Assembly (NCBI GenBank): GCA_948567375.1
Contig: OX419755.1
Coordinates: 16,001,001-16,065,000, forward strand
Length of the DNA: 64,000 bases
DNA from: Lunularia cruciata
Lineage: Eukaryota; Streptophyta; Marchantiopsida; Lunulariales; Lunulariaceae
Reading direction: 5' to 3'
This document shows positions 1-10,153 of this stretch, one piece after another (position 1 is the first letter of the stretch; each line of letters opens with the position of its first letter). Below the pieces are notes generated by a model. It worked only from the letters and a program-made list of their open reading frames with translations, ran no database searches and was not told the DNA's origin. The translations under genes and the position numbers were made by a program.

Positions 1-1806
1 CCTCAATATCTTTCTCTCAAAGGTCAATGGACATGAACTTGCCTTATGTCTCTTCTCTCCACATAAAAAGCACTTATACTCACTCTTTCCTCCAAGTGGT
101 GTAGGTTTTTGGATCCTCTCAACACTCTCTTCAAATTCTATTTTAAACTCTCTTTTCCTCAAATACATCCCTACAATCACCTCAAACCCTTGGGGAACCT
201 TACATAGCCTCAATTTCCACTCTTGGTGACCCTCTATGTTCCCAAGATGAATCTAAACACTCAACCATGCTTTTTGTTGCCCTCACACTCCTCATTGCAT
301 GAAATCTAAACTCTACAAAATTGACCCTTCCTCACAATGTCAATCAAATCTCACTACTGGTATCTCACAATTCTTTGAAATTTTTCACACTTGATCACAA
401 TTCTAGGAAATCTCTTTCTGAAAAATTTTACATCTTTTCATTGAGCCATTTGGCCTAGGCACCTTTCTACTCAGCACACATATTTCAGATTTGTCCTAAA
501 AACCACCCCCCTTACTTTTAAAACTTATAACTTTCTGCTCAAGAATGATCTATGTATATTTTTTGTGTCAATAGGTAGGATATAATGCACTTAATTCTCT
601 TGGAAAGTTTCACAACAATCCACTGAAAATTGAAGAAATGGCAAACTCTATACAATTTTCTAGAGAGCATGCATTTGCGGGAGTAGTTTACCCTATCAAC
701 TTTCCAAAATTCTAGCCCAATGCGCATAGTAGCTCTCACAATAATTTCAAGTGTGATGACTGAAGGATAACTCAAGCTATCATGTGTAGAAATTTCAAGT
801 CCAGATCCTAAACTTGAGATTTTGCCCAAAATCACCTTAATCCCCAAAATCTACAATCCACCCCACACAATCTCTCCAAATCCTCTCATGTGTACAAGAT
901 GTACAATATCACTTCAAAGACATCATAATGAACTACAGTGTATACAATGGATCTTGGTTCTCTAACATAAGTTCAGCACTCTCCTCTCCTAATGTTCTCT
1001 CCAAGTGAGCTCTCATAGCCTCCTTCTGCCTAATGTAGAATTGAACGCGGAACATTATCTTGCCTTCTAGAGAGGTCCCGGCAATGAAACCAAAAATGTG
1101 AACCGGCTGTCTCTCACTCAGGATGAACCTTTGATGGCTATTATGGTAGCGCACCATGGACTAAGAAGGCAAGGAACCCCAACTCCATCATACTCCTCCA
1201 AGGCTAACACTCCAAGACTCAAGACATTGCTCGCTAGAGAACTCAATGAGAGAGAGATAGTTGCAAATGAAAGAATGATGAGTACCTCCTCACCCCTTGT
1301 TTATGTACTTGTGAAAAAGTTATGTACCAAAGTTACTAATTACTGTAGTAATTCTCAAGTAACTAGACTAAAAGTCAAGTAAAGTCAAAAAGTAGAAAGG
1401 AATATCCATTCACATGGACATATTCCACTAGCATGTGATCTTATCTTGATCCAACCACTAAGTCAAGGATTCCTTCACATGGGCTATCCTTGGACTATAG
1501 AAGAATCCAAAACAAAAATGTTTGTAGGCCCAAGAGTTCTCAACTCTTTCCTCAAAGCCAAACACCTAGGAATAATACCAAGTCAACACACTAGAATCCA
1601 AAATAATGGTGCTCATCTTTTCCACTTCCTCTAAAGTAAGGTCCCCTCTATCTTAACTATGACTATATTTAGCTAATCATAAAATCATCTAATGTCTAAT
1701 CTAATGTAGAACCATCCTTTATCTCTATATAAATAATATCTCTCAAGTACTTGTAATACCAAGCTAAATATCACAATACCACACACATGCACAAATAGGT
1801 GTTACA
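1..1806. other. Repeat-like DNA without a supported gene; possible LTR end at its right edge
   Basis: No reading frame here resembles a known protein; the frames seen (for example 539-847 minus and 1098-1382 plus) are short and unrecognised. Near the right edge a plus-strand TATATAAATA lies at 1726-1735, and about 70 bases later the sequence reads TGTTACA at 1800-1806. Directly after that, the RNase H reading frame of the neighbouring gypsy element (minus strand) becomes readable. This suggests that the right end of another LTR was inserted into that element. The matching left end and a target duplication were not found, and TGTAACA could also be part of the RNase H codons themselves, so the LTR call is weak. 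Confidence 0.3.
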
Positions 1807-1814
1807 GAACTATA

Positions 1815-2770
1815 CTTCACCTCCGCTAAATTGTTAGAGCAACTAGCATAGGCCACCACAAACTCCTTCCCCTCATCATCATGTTGGGTGAGCAGTGCTC
1901 CAAGCTCCAAAATACTCCAATCAGTGTGAACCTAAAATGGTCATCCTTTGATTGGTCTCCTCAAAATATGAGCAGATGTCAACCTCTCTTTGAGCTCTAC
2001 AAAAGCTCTCTCATACTCATCTCCCCAACACTATCATGTGTAAGCTTGGTCAACTTTGTCAAGGCCTTGGCAATGGCACTAAATCCTCTTACATAGTGGT
2101 GAGAAAATTTTGCCAACCCAAGGAATGCTTGCACCTTGCTCACATTTGTAGGCTAAGGAATACATGCAATAGCTCTACCTTGGTTTGTTGAACACCAAGT
2201 CTTCCAGGGTAGATAGTGTGATCCAAATACTCAACCTGCTCAGGGAAGAACCTACACTTCCCAAGATGTAATTTGAGTCCATGAGATCTCAACGTCTCAA
2301 ACACCTCTAACAATTGTCTCTCATGCTCCTCCATAATAGTGTTGTAGACCAAAATGTCATCAATATAGCACCAAGTAAAATCCAATCTAGCTAGGATCCT
2401 ATCCATAACCCTCTAGAACCCAGCAAGAGCATTCATTAACCCAAATGGTAAGAACCTCCATTGATATAACACATCCTTACCGTGAGGATCAATAGCCCAA
2501 AATGTTATCTTGGACTTATCCTCCCTAATTGGCAACTGATGATATCATGCTCGAAGATCCAAAGGACTAAAAACCTTTGCATCCCAATTGTATCAAAAAT
2601 CTCTTTTGGTGTAGGTATAGCATATCAATCAGCCTTGGTCTGTTGGTTAATAGGACGGTAATCTCCACACATCTGCCTATTTGTGTAGTTGCCATGCATA
2701 TCCTTCTTGGTTGGCATCATTGTAGCTGATGCATACTCTCCATGTGAGATCTCCACCAAACCAGCCTCAA
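1815..2770 (-). pseudogene. Element 1 reverse transcriptase and start of RNase H
   Basis: In the retrotransposon this domain copies the RNA genome into DNA and degrades the RNA strand. On the minus strand the CGDYRPINQQT block lies near 2645-2680. The catalytic box YIDDILVY (two aspartates kept) falls in the frame 2140-2406, followed by GLKLHLGKCRFF and an AFLGLAKFYRHYVRGF-like stretch, typical of the gypsy thumb/connection. RNase H begins with a VVAYAS...LAEVKYS-like stretch at about 1815-1880 and then stops abruptly. The domain needs several frame changes to be read through, so it cannot be made as an intact protein. The assignment to Ty3/gypsy is firm; the clade is not determined. Confidence 0.8.
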
Positions 2771-2999
2771 AAAGGTCTCTACTTCAGCTCTGAATCAATG
2801 TCCTCTCTATGTCACTATAGCAATAAGGATGTCAAAAAACTAGTGTATTGCTAGTCAGCTCAATTCATATATTAGGTCCTTTTAGAGCACCAAAATCCTT
2901 CATATTGAAGGCAAAACAACTCGTGTAGCTCTTCAAGAACCTACAAACCCTTCGTCTTTCCTCTCTAATAAGATTGGGTCCAAGATTTGGCTCCCAAGT

Positions 3000-4585
3000 A
3001 TCCTCTATAACTATCACAAGAGTGGAAGATGTATTGATTGGTTGCTACATTGGGCCCTTGGGAGCAGTAGTGTCATGCCTCTAACCATTAGAAGTCCCAA
3101 CCTCTGTGTGAAAAACTCCCTCCACTCTGGCTGCAAGCTCCATACATCCTCTAGCTGCATCTCAAGTAGACCAAGGGTGTAATCCAAGTAGCCTATACTC
3201 ACTTGGATGGACTCCAAGTAGACCACTCTCCCTAGTAGCTATTGGTTGTGTCCCAAGAATACCATGTCCACTCGGTCTATCGCACCCAAGATATACTTGA
3301 ATCATCTCGATAGGCACAATGCTCACAAGTGTTTGAGTGGTGATGCCTATCAAGTGTATCCTATGCTACTCTGCCAAGCCAAGGCTCACAATCCAAGTCA
3401 AATAGTTCAGGTCCATAGCCTGACCTAGCACCTAACGCATGGATGCCTCTAACACTACTAAAACAACGGTAATATTGGTGCACAAACCCATTGCCCACTC
3501 TCTCTCATTGGCATTGGGCTCCACAAACTACTATAATTGTGAGTCCCAAACAAGTCCAAGTCCTCCCTCTCAAAAAGCATGAGAGCTTGGGAAACTCATG
3601 AGTGTGGGAAATGCAGCTCTAGGTTGTCCAACTAGGTTCAGCACTGCCATCAGTGACCTATTAGCCACTACCACCATTTGAGACTAACGCCCAACATCCA
3701 AGATGTCATCAACAAGGATGTGGTCAAGTTGTTGAATCCTATCATCAGCATGCTATAAAACCTCTTTGGATAAGAGGTTCATCCACCAAAGACAAAGACA
3801 ATGAGCCCATGATCCCACTTTGGTTGCATCTAACAATACTGTAGGTCCCATCTAAGAATGGACCTGATGTGTACTCACACCACTTTGGTGCAAGAATCAC
3901 CCATCAAAGGAACATTCTCTAAAAGGTAAGCTGGAGAAATGAACTGATGGACTTGGAGATGTCGTAATATCCTTAACATCTCCCAAAACACACCAGAATG
4001 GTGATCTTGAAGACCCTAACCTTGGCCAGCACGTGTATATCCTTGACATAGCCATCCAAAAATTACCAAGTGAATAGGCCCATGTCTCTCCAGATCATGC
4101 ACCCATAGTAAGGAAATGTCTACTGGTAGGGCCTTCTGGTAACTCTAACTGCTGACATTGGTAATAACTCAAGATACCGGTAGGCCAAGTGTGCCACATG
4201 ATATAGAGAGATTTGCCAAGCAGTCTCATCTCTATCCATATACAAGTACCTCTGCACTCGTATACCCGCCTATAGGACTGCAGCTAGTCCGGTGTTAATC
4301 CCACCAAACAACTCAAATAGACATACTCCCTCTACTAGATACTACCAAGCAATGAATGAGGTATCCAAAGGTGTCAAAGTAATTGACTCTAGAGGCTCAT
4401 CCTCACACTCATCTCCTGATGGTACAAAGGCTCCACTCCAAGCCTATTGCACCAACTGATCTGCTTGTTGTTGCAATGTCTCCTTTGAACTCCACAATGG
4501 AACATCCAAGGTGGATGAACCAATCCCACTCATACTCCAAATCTAAGTGATCTCCTTTAATATTGGAGTATCCTCTGCATGGGTG
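3000..4585 (-). other. Element 1 linker between protease and reverse transcriptase, no recognisable domain
   Basis: This stretch lies inside element 1 between its protease part and its reverse transcriptase. Frames such as 3014-3226 and 3162-3353 (minus) are repetitive and rich in Leu, Gly, Ser and Pro, with repeated LGLHP/LGVHP-like wording. They look like decayed linker rather than a separate gene. I see no catalytic motif. It is listed only to account for the sequence. Confidence 0.4.
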
Positions 4586-4587
4586 TT

Positions 4588-5045
4588 CTACTCCAACAAG
4601 TTACTAGGCCAAGTAACTCCACCATTGAAAGTTGAAATTGATGATGCCATGGTCTGAGACTGTAGTGAGCCAAGGCTGCCACTATTGAAGCATACTAGTA
4701 GGCGGCATACCCGTCTCTTACCAAGCTGCCAACCTGGTCTATAGGAGGTTGTCTCCTCCCAATAGTCAATGTTGAAACCCATGGGGTATAACACTACTCC
4801 CCCAACTAGCACATCATATGACTCAGCTATTTTTGCAATAGCCTAAGCTCTCACCACCAAGCTATCAATCGGATGATCAGGTTGAAGCTGAACAACTAGC
4901 TCTCCATTTGTGATGGAGTGTGTCAAACCACCACCTAAAGATGTCTGGATCTGAAATGGACACTTCCGTAACTCTAGACTAACTATTGCAATCTTCCCCA
5001 ACATAAAGGGTTGCGCACCAGAGTCTAACAAGACTCTTTATGGTG
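4588..5045 (-). pseudogene. Element 1 retroviral-type aspartic protease and following segment
   Basis: The minus-strand frame 4843-5031 starts MLDSGAQPFMLGK. LDSGA is the active-site D-S-G-A of pepsin-like retroelement proteases, which cut the polyprotein. The next frame downstream (4588-4812) reads GGVVLYPMGFNIDYWEETT, which looks like the C-terminal part of the protease leading into reverse transcriptase. The catalytic aspartate triad is present, but the two halves are in different frames, so this is a broken copy. Its DSG contrasts with the DFG found at the same place in elements A and B. Confidence 0.65.
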
Positions 5046-5573
5046 TACATATTTTCCTTGAAGGTCCCACCAAATGGAAAATCCCCCTTTAATTATCCAA
5101 TAGGACAATACAAGGTGTGAACCACGCTCCCTCAAAGGCCGGTCTAGCTAGCAACTCCTCCAATCTAGCCACTACTACTTGCCATAAACCATTGGTCGCT
5201 AAGAGGATCCCATGCTCCTCAACCAAGTCAACTCCACTATCAACCACCTCTGCTCTGGTAATAGAAACCATATTATCCCTACTCTCACAAAGCGTGGCAA
5301 CCAACCGGAACACTAGGGTTGGATCAACTCCCAATGTAAACATGTCACTGGCTGAAAACAAAGAGCAATGCATAATCAGCTGAGCCGCCTCCAACATCAT
5401 GCTTGACTCAGTCTGTGTAGTAGTAGGTGATTGACTAGAAAGTAGTCTATCATGCACTCCATCACCACCTACCACATTTTCACTAGGACGTCTAGGAGCC
5501 ATGGATGTCATCTACAATGCTTCAAATAACATGAAAGATTGGGGAAGTCTGACTTGAGTCCCAACTCTCCTCT

Positions 5574-6580
5574 CTATGGGTCCAACTCCACTGATGCTCC
5601 TCTAGGCTTTGGAGCACATACTGCATTCCTAGTCATTGTTGTAGATGCATCCACTTGTATTGCTTTGCACATGAAGTCCAATGCATCTCTATCACCAACA
5701 TATGAGGTAGAAGCCTTAGCACCCAAATTTGATCTCCTATGAGCAATTGCCATACTAGCCAATCTCTCAATCCAAGTAGCCATAGTTGTATTAGAAGTAA
5801 GGGCAGGTATTGCACTCTTACTAGGTGTAGATCCTCTACCACCACCTCTACCACCTCTTCCTCCATGAACTAGAGCTCCTTTACTACTTGCCATAGCAGC
5901 TCTATCACTCCATAACTCTAGGTGTAGGTCAAAGCACTAGTCACTAGTGTGACCAAATCTATGGGAATGCTCACACTGCCTTTGTGTTGACTATGATGCA
6001 CCAAAGGTATCAGGTTCATTGCCCTGAGTACACTCTCTCCTATGGTGAGGTCCACCACAAGTCCAACAAGCAACACCACTACTCATTGGCTACTGCTGAC
6101 CTAAAAATGAAGGTAAGGGTCTAGCTCCATTGGCTCCATAGAATTTGGGCTATCCACCTTGCCCTCAAAAACCAACTAGGCATGGTGCACTCTACTGCAC
6201 TAGAAGTAACAATTGTGGATGAGGTCTCCCTACCAAATCCAAATGTCACCACCCTCTCTTCCACCATGTTGAGCTCAATACGCAAACCAAAGACCACTGC
6301 CAAAGTAAGCAAAGTAGCATGTAACAACATAGCATCACAAACTCTACATCACAACTCCTTGTCTAGTATCCCAAACCAAAACTGGACTACTTGGGTCTCA
6401 GTAACTCCTTGAGTGAAACTGATCAGCTGCCTCATGCGAGTGTATGCCTTGCATAGGCTCTCTCCAGCCTTCCATTGGAACTCTTGCAAGCTCCTCAACT
6501 TGTCAGTCCGCACTCCTTGGTAGTTCTGCCTCAAACACTGGAAGAACTCCATCATGGAGTTAAACCCCGGTACCACACCA
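5574..6580 (-). pseudogene. Element 1 gag: capsid plus zinc knuckles
   Basis: The frame 6349-6576 (minus) contains LRSLQEFQWKAGESLCKAYTRMRQLI, followed by a GVTETQVVQFWFGILD-like segment. This is the retrotransposon gag capsid pattern for particle assembly. Downstream, 6030-6068 encodes CWTCGGPHHRREC, a CX2CX3HX4C knuckle one residue shorter than the usual CX2CX4HX4C. A second knuckle follows about 20 codons later, where the second Cys is replaced by Ser (CEHS...H...C). A Gly/Arg-rich patch (GGRGGRGGGRGS) follows at about 5800-5860, consistent with RNA binding. The frames 5574-5894 and 6349-6576 are separated by breaks, so the gene is a remnant. Confidence 0.65.
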
Positions 6581-6614
6581 CGAGTGGAAGTACTATGGTA
6601 CTTCCACTCGTGGT
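6577..6614. repeat. Perfect 17-nt palindrome in element 1 gag
   Basis: ACCACGAGTGGAAGTAC at 6577-6593 is followed after the four bases TATG by its exact reverse complement at 6598-6614. It sits in the N-terminal part of gag and breaks the reading frame. It looks like a short inverted duplication rather than part of the original element. Confidence 0.85.
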
Positions 6615-7100
6615 AGCACTATCTCTAGCTAGTGCACCTCCACTAGCTCCACCAACACCACTTGAGCTAGAACTTGCGGGTACCACCGATCTACTCTTGG
6701 AAACCAATCCTAAAGTGATAGAGATATAGTTCAAAGACCAATATTGTCTCTATAACTCATTTTCCTCCAAGTGAGCTCTCTTAACTCATCTCATGGTAGT
6801 CATCCATTGGCAAACCCTCCAAATGTTGAAACAACCCCTTCCATGCCATGAAGGGTGTAAACAAAGTTGGGTTCCACATCTACTATAGATCACACCAACT
6901 ATCAAACTCCTAGATGAAGTCATCCAACTCAATGGTCTCCACTATACTAGAGTAACGCCTAGGACCTTTGGAGGCCCCATAAATCTTGTCCATGTCCCAC
7001 AACAACGGTGCAGACACGCCAAGTGCACTCTCAATTGAATAAACTCCTATGTTGAACTCCAACTTAGATTCAATCTCCTCCCTCATTGGGACTTGAGATA

Positions 7101-7113
7101 CGAGTTGATACCA
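7101..7113 (-). promoter_or_regulatory. Possible primer-binding site of element 1
   Basis: The minus strand reads TGGTATCAACTCG. The first eight bases equal the start of the initiator tRNA-Met primer-binding site used by many plant LTR elements (TGGTATCAGAGC), then it diverges. It lies upstream of the gag region, where a primer site is expected. An LTR would end just beyond it, at about 7115. Confidence 0.4.
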
Positions 7114-7251
7114 AGTGCCACTCCAAGTAAACCCATTGCATACTATAGGGCTAACTCCTTTGGAATCCCTAAAGAACTTTGTCATGACTAAGTAACCAGA
7201 ACCACAAATTGCAACCACAAGTACCCCACCAAGTGCCAACACCACCATGTG

Positions 7252-7317
7252 CCAACACCAACTAAGCACCACCAAGTACCAATACCAACTAAGCACCACC
7301 AAGTGCCAATACCCACT
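7252..7317. repeat. 27-bp minisatellite, about 2.4 units
   Basis: Units start at 7252 and 7279 with a partial third at 7306. The core is CCAAyACCAACTAAGCACC followed by ACCAAGTr. It lies in what may be the LTR or leader of element 1, directly beside the junction with element A. It has no coding meaning that I can see. Confidence 0.8.
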
Positions 7318-7362
7318 AATGTAACTCTAATTGAGATAATTACACTAGGAGAAAGAGCAACA

Positions 7363-7774
7363 TGTAAAAGACCAAGACCAAGGAGAGAAATAAGAGAATG
7401 GAAACTCATATTGGGACACTTGAATGAGGGAAAACTCTGAATGCCTAGCATGAGCTTTAGCTTTGGTATTTATAGGTAGCATACAAGGTCCTTGAGAAGC
7501 TTCTCAAGAAGCTTCCTTGAGCCGCTTTCTTAGAGTGCAAGCCAAGTTAACAAGGAAGCTTCTCAAGAAGCTTCCTTCTAGAAGCTGTCTACTTGGCATG
7601 TAAGCTAAGCTAGTTAGAAGCTTCTAGAAGCTACCCGCTTGGGGCACAAGTTAACTAGTTGGGAAGCTTCCCAAGAAGCTTCTAAGATGCTTCTATAATA
7701 TTCTAGGTTAATTTGGCTTTATTCTCTACTTCATTAGCCTTACTAACTACATTGCTAAAATCCACATTGTTACA
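7363..7774 (-). repeat. Element A 3' LTR (left end on the plus strand)
   Basis: Minus-strand sense starts TGTAACAATG and ends TTTTACA. The plus strand therefore begins TGTAAAAGACC at 7363 and ends ATTGTTACA at 7774. On the minus strand GGGGGAATA just before the LTR is the polypurine tract. A TATAAATA box (plus TATTTATA) lies at 7467-7474. Upstream of it in the sense direction are GAA/TTC arrays: a perfect GAAnnTTCnnGAA at 7617-7629, a TTCTAGAA at 7576-7583 and a spaced array at 7496-7515. Compared with the partner LTR it has about 50 extra bases near 7520-7580. Confidence 0.9.
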
Positions 7775-7799
7775 TATTCCCCCATAGCTAGTTGGTGAC

Positions 7800-9385
7800 G
7801 TCCTCATCGCCATTGAAGCTTCAAACTCTTAAATGGCCGTCTGTGCATTCTGGAGGTAAGAAAGGGGTTCCTACGTGGCATATGAAGGGGATACCCTTTC
7901 CAAAAGACCTTGTTCTTCGTATGTATGTCGGTGTCCTTGTTGGATGTGGTGATATGCAAGGAAATGATCAACTTTGTACTCCTCATGATCATTGATAGGG
8001 ATAGGGAGAAGAGGAGGTTGGACTTGAGCGGTAAAAGAAGAGGGATTAGGAACAAAGGGTTTCAACTTGGAAATATGAAAGACAAGATAGATGTGTATAT
8101 GACAAGGCAAGGCAAGTCAATAAGCAACAAGAGAGACAATTTGGGTGACATCAAAAGGTCTTATCCAATTAGGATCAAGTTTATGAACTTGGGCATCAAG
8201 TGGGAAGGGTAGATTACTAGAGGATAGCATAACTTTATCACCGACTTCAAAGGTGAGATCATGATGATGGTGGTCCGCATATTGTTTTTGATGATTCTAT
8301 GCAACAAGGAGGTGAGATTTGGCTTGTTGAAGAGATTTGGATATGGTGGTCAAGAAGGTTGAAGTATGAGGGACTTGAGACGGAGGAGGAGCAAGAAGAG
8401 AATCTAGGACAAGCAAATCTTGGCCAAAATTGAGAAACAAAGGAGAGAATCCGGTGCTTGCTTGTTTAGAATTGTTGTATGCAAACTCCACAGCTGCAAG
8501 ACATTCATCCCAATTGGTATGGTGAATGTTGACAAAGGTACAAAGCATATCTTCCAATTTTGCACGTTCAATTTTTCCATCAGTTTGAGGATGATAGGTT
8601 GTGGACAAAGCAAGCTTGGTGCTAAGTATCTAGAAGAAGGCTTGCCAAAACATTTCGATGAAGCAAGGATCATGGTCGGAGATGAGAACACATGGCATCC
8701 CATGATGTTTGAAAACATTATTGAAGTAGAGTTGTGCCAAGGTTGGAGCATCCCCAATATCAACCGTTGGTGCCAATTGGATTTGCTTACTAAGCTTATC
8801 CACAAACACCACAATTGTTGTGTGACGTTGTTGTGTTGTAGGCAAGGAGGTGATGAGATCTAAGCTCACATGTTCCTAACGAGTAGTTTGAATGAGAAGT
8901 GGCTGAAGGAGTCCACTCGGCTTCTGGTTATTGGCCTTGTTGCATTGACAACTCTCACACGATCAGACAAATGCTTGAGTATCTTGCATCATGTTGGGCC
9001 ACCACCATTGGCGTTGGAGGGTACCCAAGGTCTTGTCCACCCCCATATGACCAGCTATTGGTAAATCATGGGCTTCCTAAAGGCGCACAAGTTGGAGATC
9101 ACCTTTGGCTAGAACATAGATCTGGTCCGCATGGAATAGAAGGCCTTCCTTGAAGGAGAAGGTGTTGTACTCCTTGTTGCTTGTTGTCAGATGACCATGT
9201 ACCATTTGGAAGAAGGGATCTTGTTGTAGAGCTGACCAAAACTTGTTATGGACCTTGGGGTCAATTGACACTATCGTAATTGCCATGGTGATGAGAGGAA
9301 GAGACTTTAAATCAGGTTTTTGTGATAGAGCATCAAGGATGACATGGAACCGACCTGGTTTGTACTCAAGTTTGATGTCAAACAT
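7800..9385 (-). pseudogene. Element A integrase with C-terminal chromodomain remnant
   Basis: Integrase inserts the DNA copy, and the chromodomain would steer it to marked chromatin. From the right, the N-terminal zinc module (HDLPIAGHMGVDK ... CESC, both Cys present) lies at about 8880-9080. It is preceded by a conserved stretch after RNase H in the frame 9077-9385. The catalytic core follows: LDLITSLPTTQQRHTTIVVF and SDHDPCF in the frame 8630-8869, then TTYHPQTDGKIERAKLE in 8297-8608, which carry the D, D and E positions. The chromodomain, EEYKVDHFLA ... KVFWKGYPLH, is split between two frames at about 7804-8000. Several shifts and stops interrupt the gene. Confidence 0.85.
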
Positions 9386-10153
9386 TTGGAGTTTCTCTTC
9401 CCATCAATGATGTTGACTCTTCATGTGTTCCAAGTGTAAGGTCTGCAACAATGGCTTGTGATCAGTTTGCACAACACTTGTTTCTCCAAGAGGTAATGCC
9501 TCCATAACTTGGTGGCATTTACCATTGCAAGTTATTCTTGATCTTGAGCAGAGTAATTTCTTTCAGTTGTAGTTAGTCAGCAAGACATAAAGGCAATGGG
9601 ATGTAGTCTATAAACTCAAGTTCTTTCCCAAGAGGTCGGTCAATGGTCCAGCCACATGAGCATAATAGTGGATGAACCGTCGGTAAAAACTGGCCAATCC
9701 ATTGAATGCCCGTACTTCTATAGCATCCTTTGGGGTAGGCCAATCAGTAATGGCCTTGATCTTCTCTTCTTACATCTTGATTACCTCTAATGAGATCTTA
9801 TGACCCAAGAAGGTAACCTCCTTCTACCAAAAGGCACACTTTGACTTTTGGAGTAAAATTTCCATTGTCATAGTCATCTTAGTACTTCTTGCACATGATT
9901 CACGTATTCTGGCCCTATCTTGGTATAGATTAAGATATCATCCAAGAACACCACCATTGACCTTTCAAATAGTCCCTCCAACACCCGACGCATCTGATCC
10001 ATGAAGATTGTTGGAGCATAAGTGAGTCCAAAAGGTAGAACTCTCCACTCAAAATGCCCATACCTTGTGCAAAAGGTAGTCTTTTGCACATCCTTTCCTT
10101 CAATAGGAATTTGCCAATAGCCGCTATGAAGATCCAGCTTGGAAAAGTAGCGT

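Larger units (their letters stand above)
1807..7362 (-). mobile_element. Element 1: decayed Ty3/gypsy LTR retrotransposon, truncated on both sides
   Basis: Read on the minus strand the order is leader, gag, protease, reverse transcriptase, RNase H. That is the Ty3/gypsy order as far as it goes; the integrase is missing because the element is cut at about 1807. The gag capsid, a CX2CX3HX4C knuckle, an LDSGA protease motif, a CGDYRPINQQT reverse transcriptase motif and a YIDD catalytic box are all visible. Frames are broken by many stops and shifts. Its motifs differ clearly from elements A and B, so it belongs to another gypsy lineage. The right edge abuts the LTR of element A at 7363, which appears to have landed in or beside the leader/LTR of this element. 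Confidence 0.8.

Noticed and set aside
8420-8863. 147-codon plus-strand ORF
   Set aside because: It is the antisense shadow of the element A integrase, whose motifs are clear on the minus strand.
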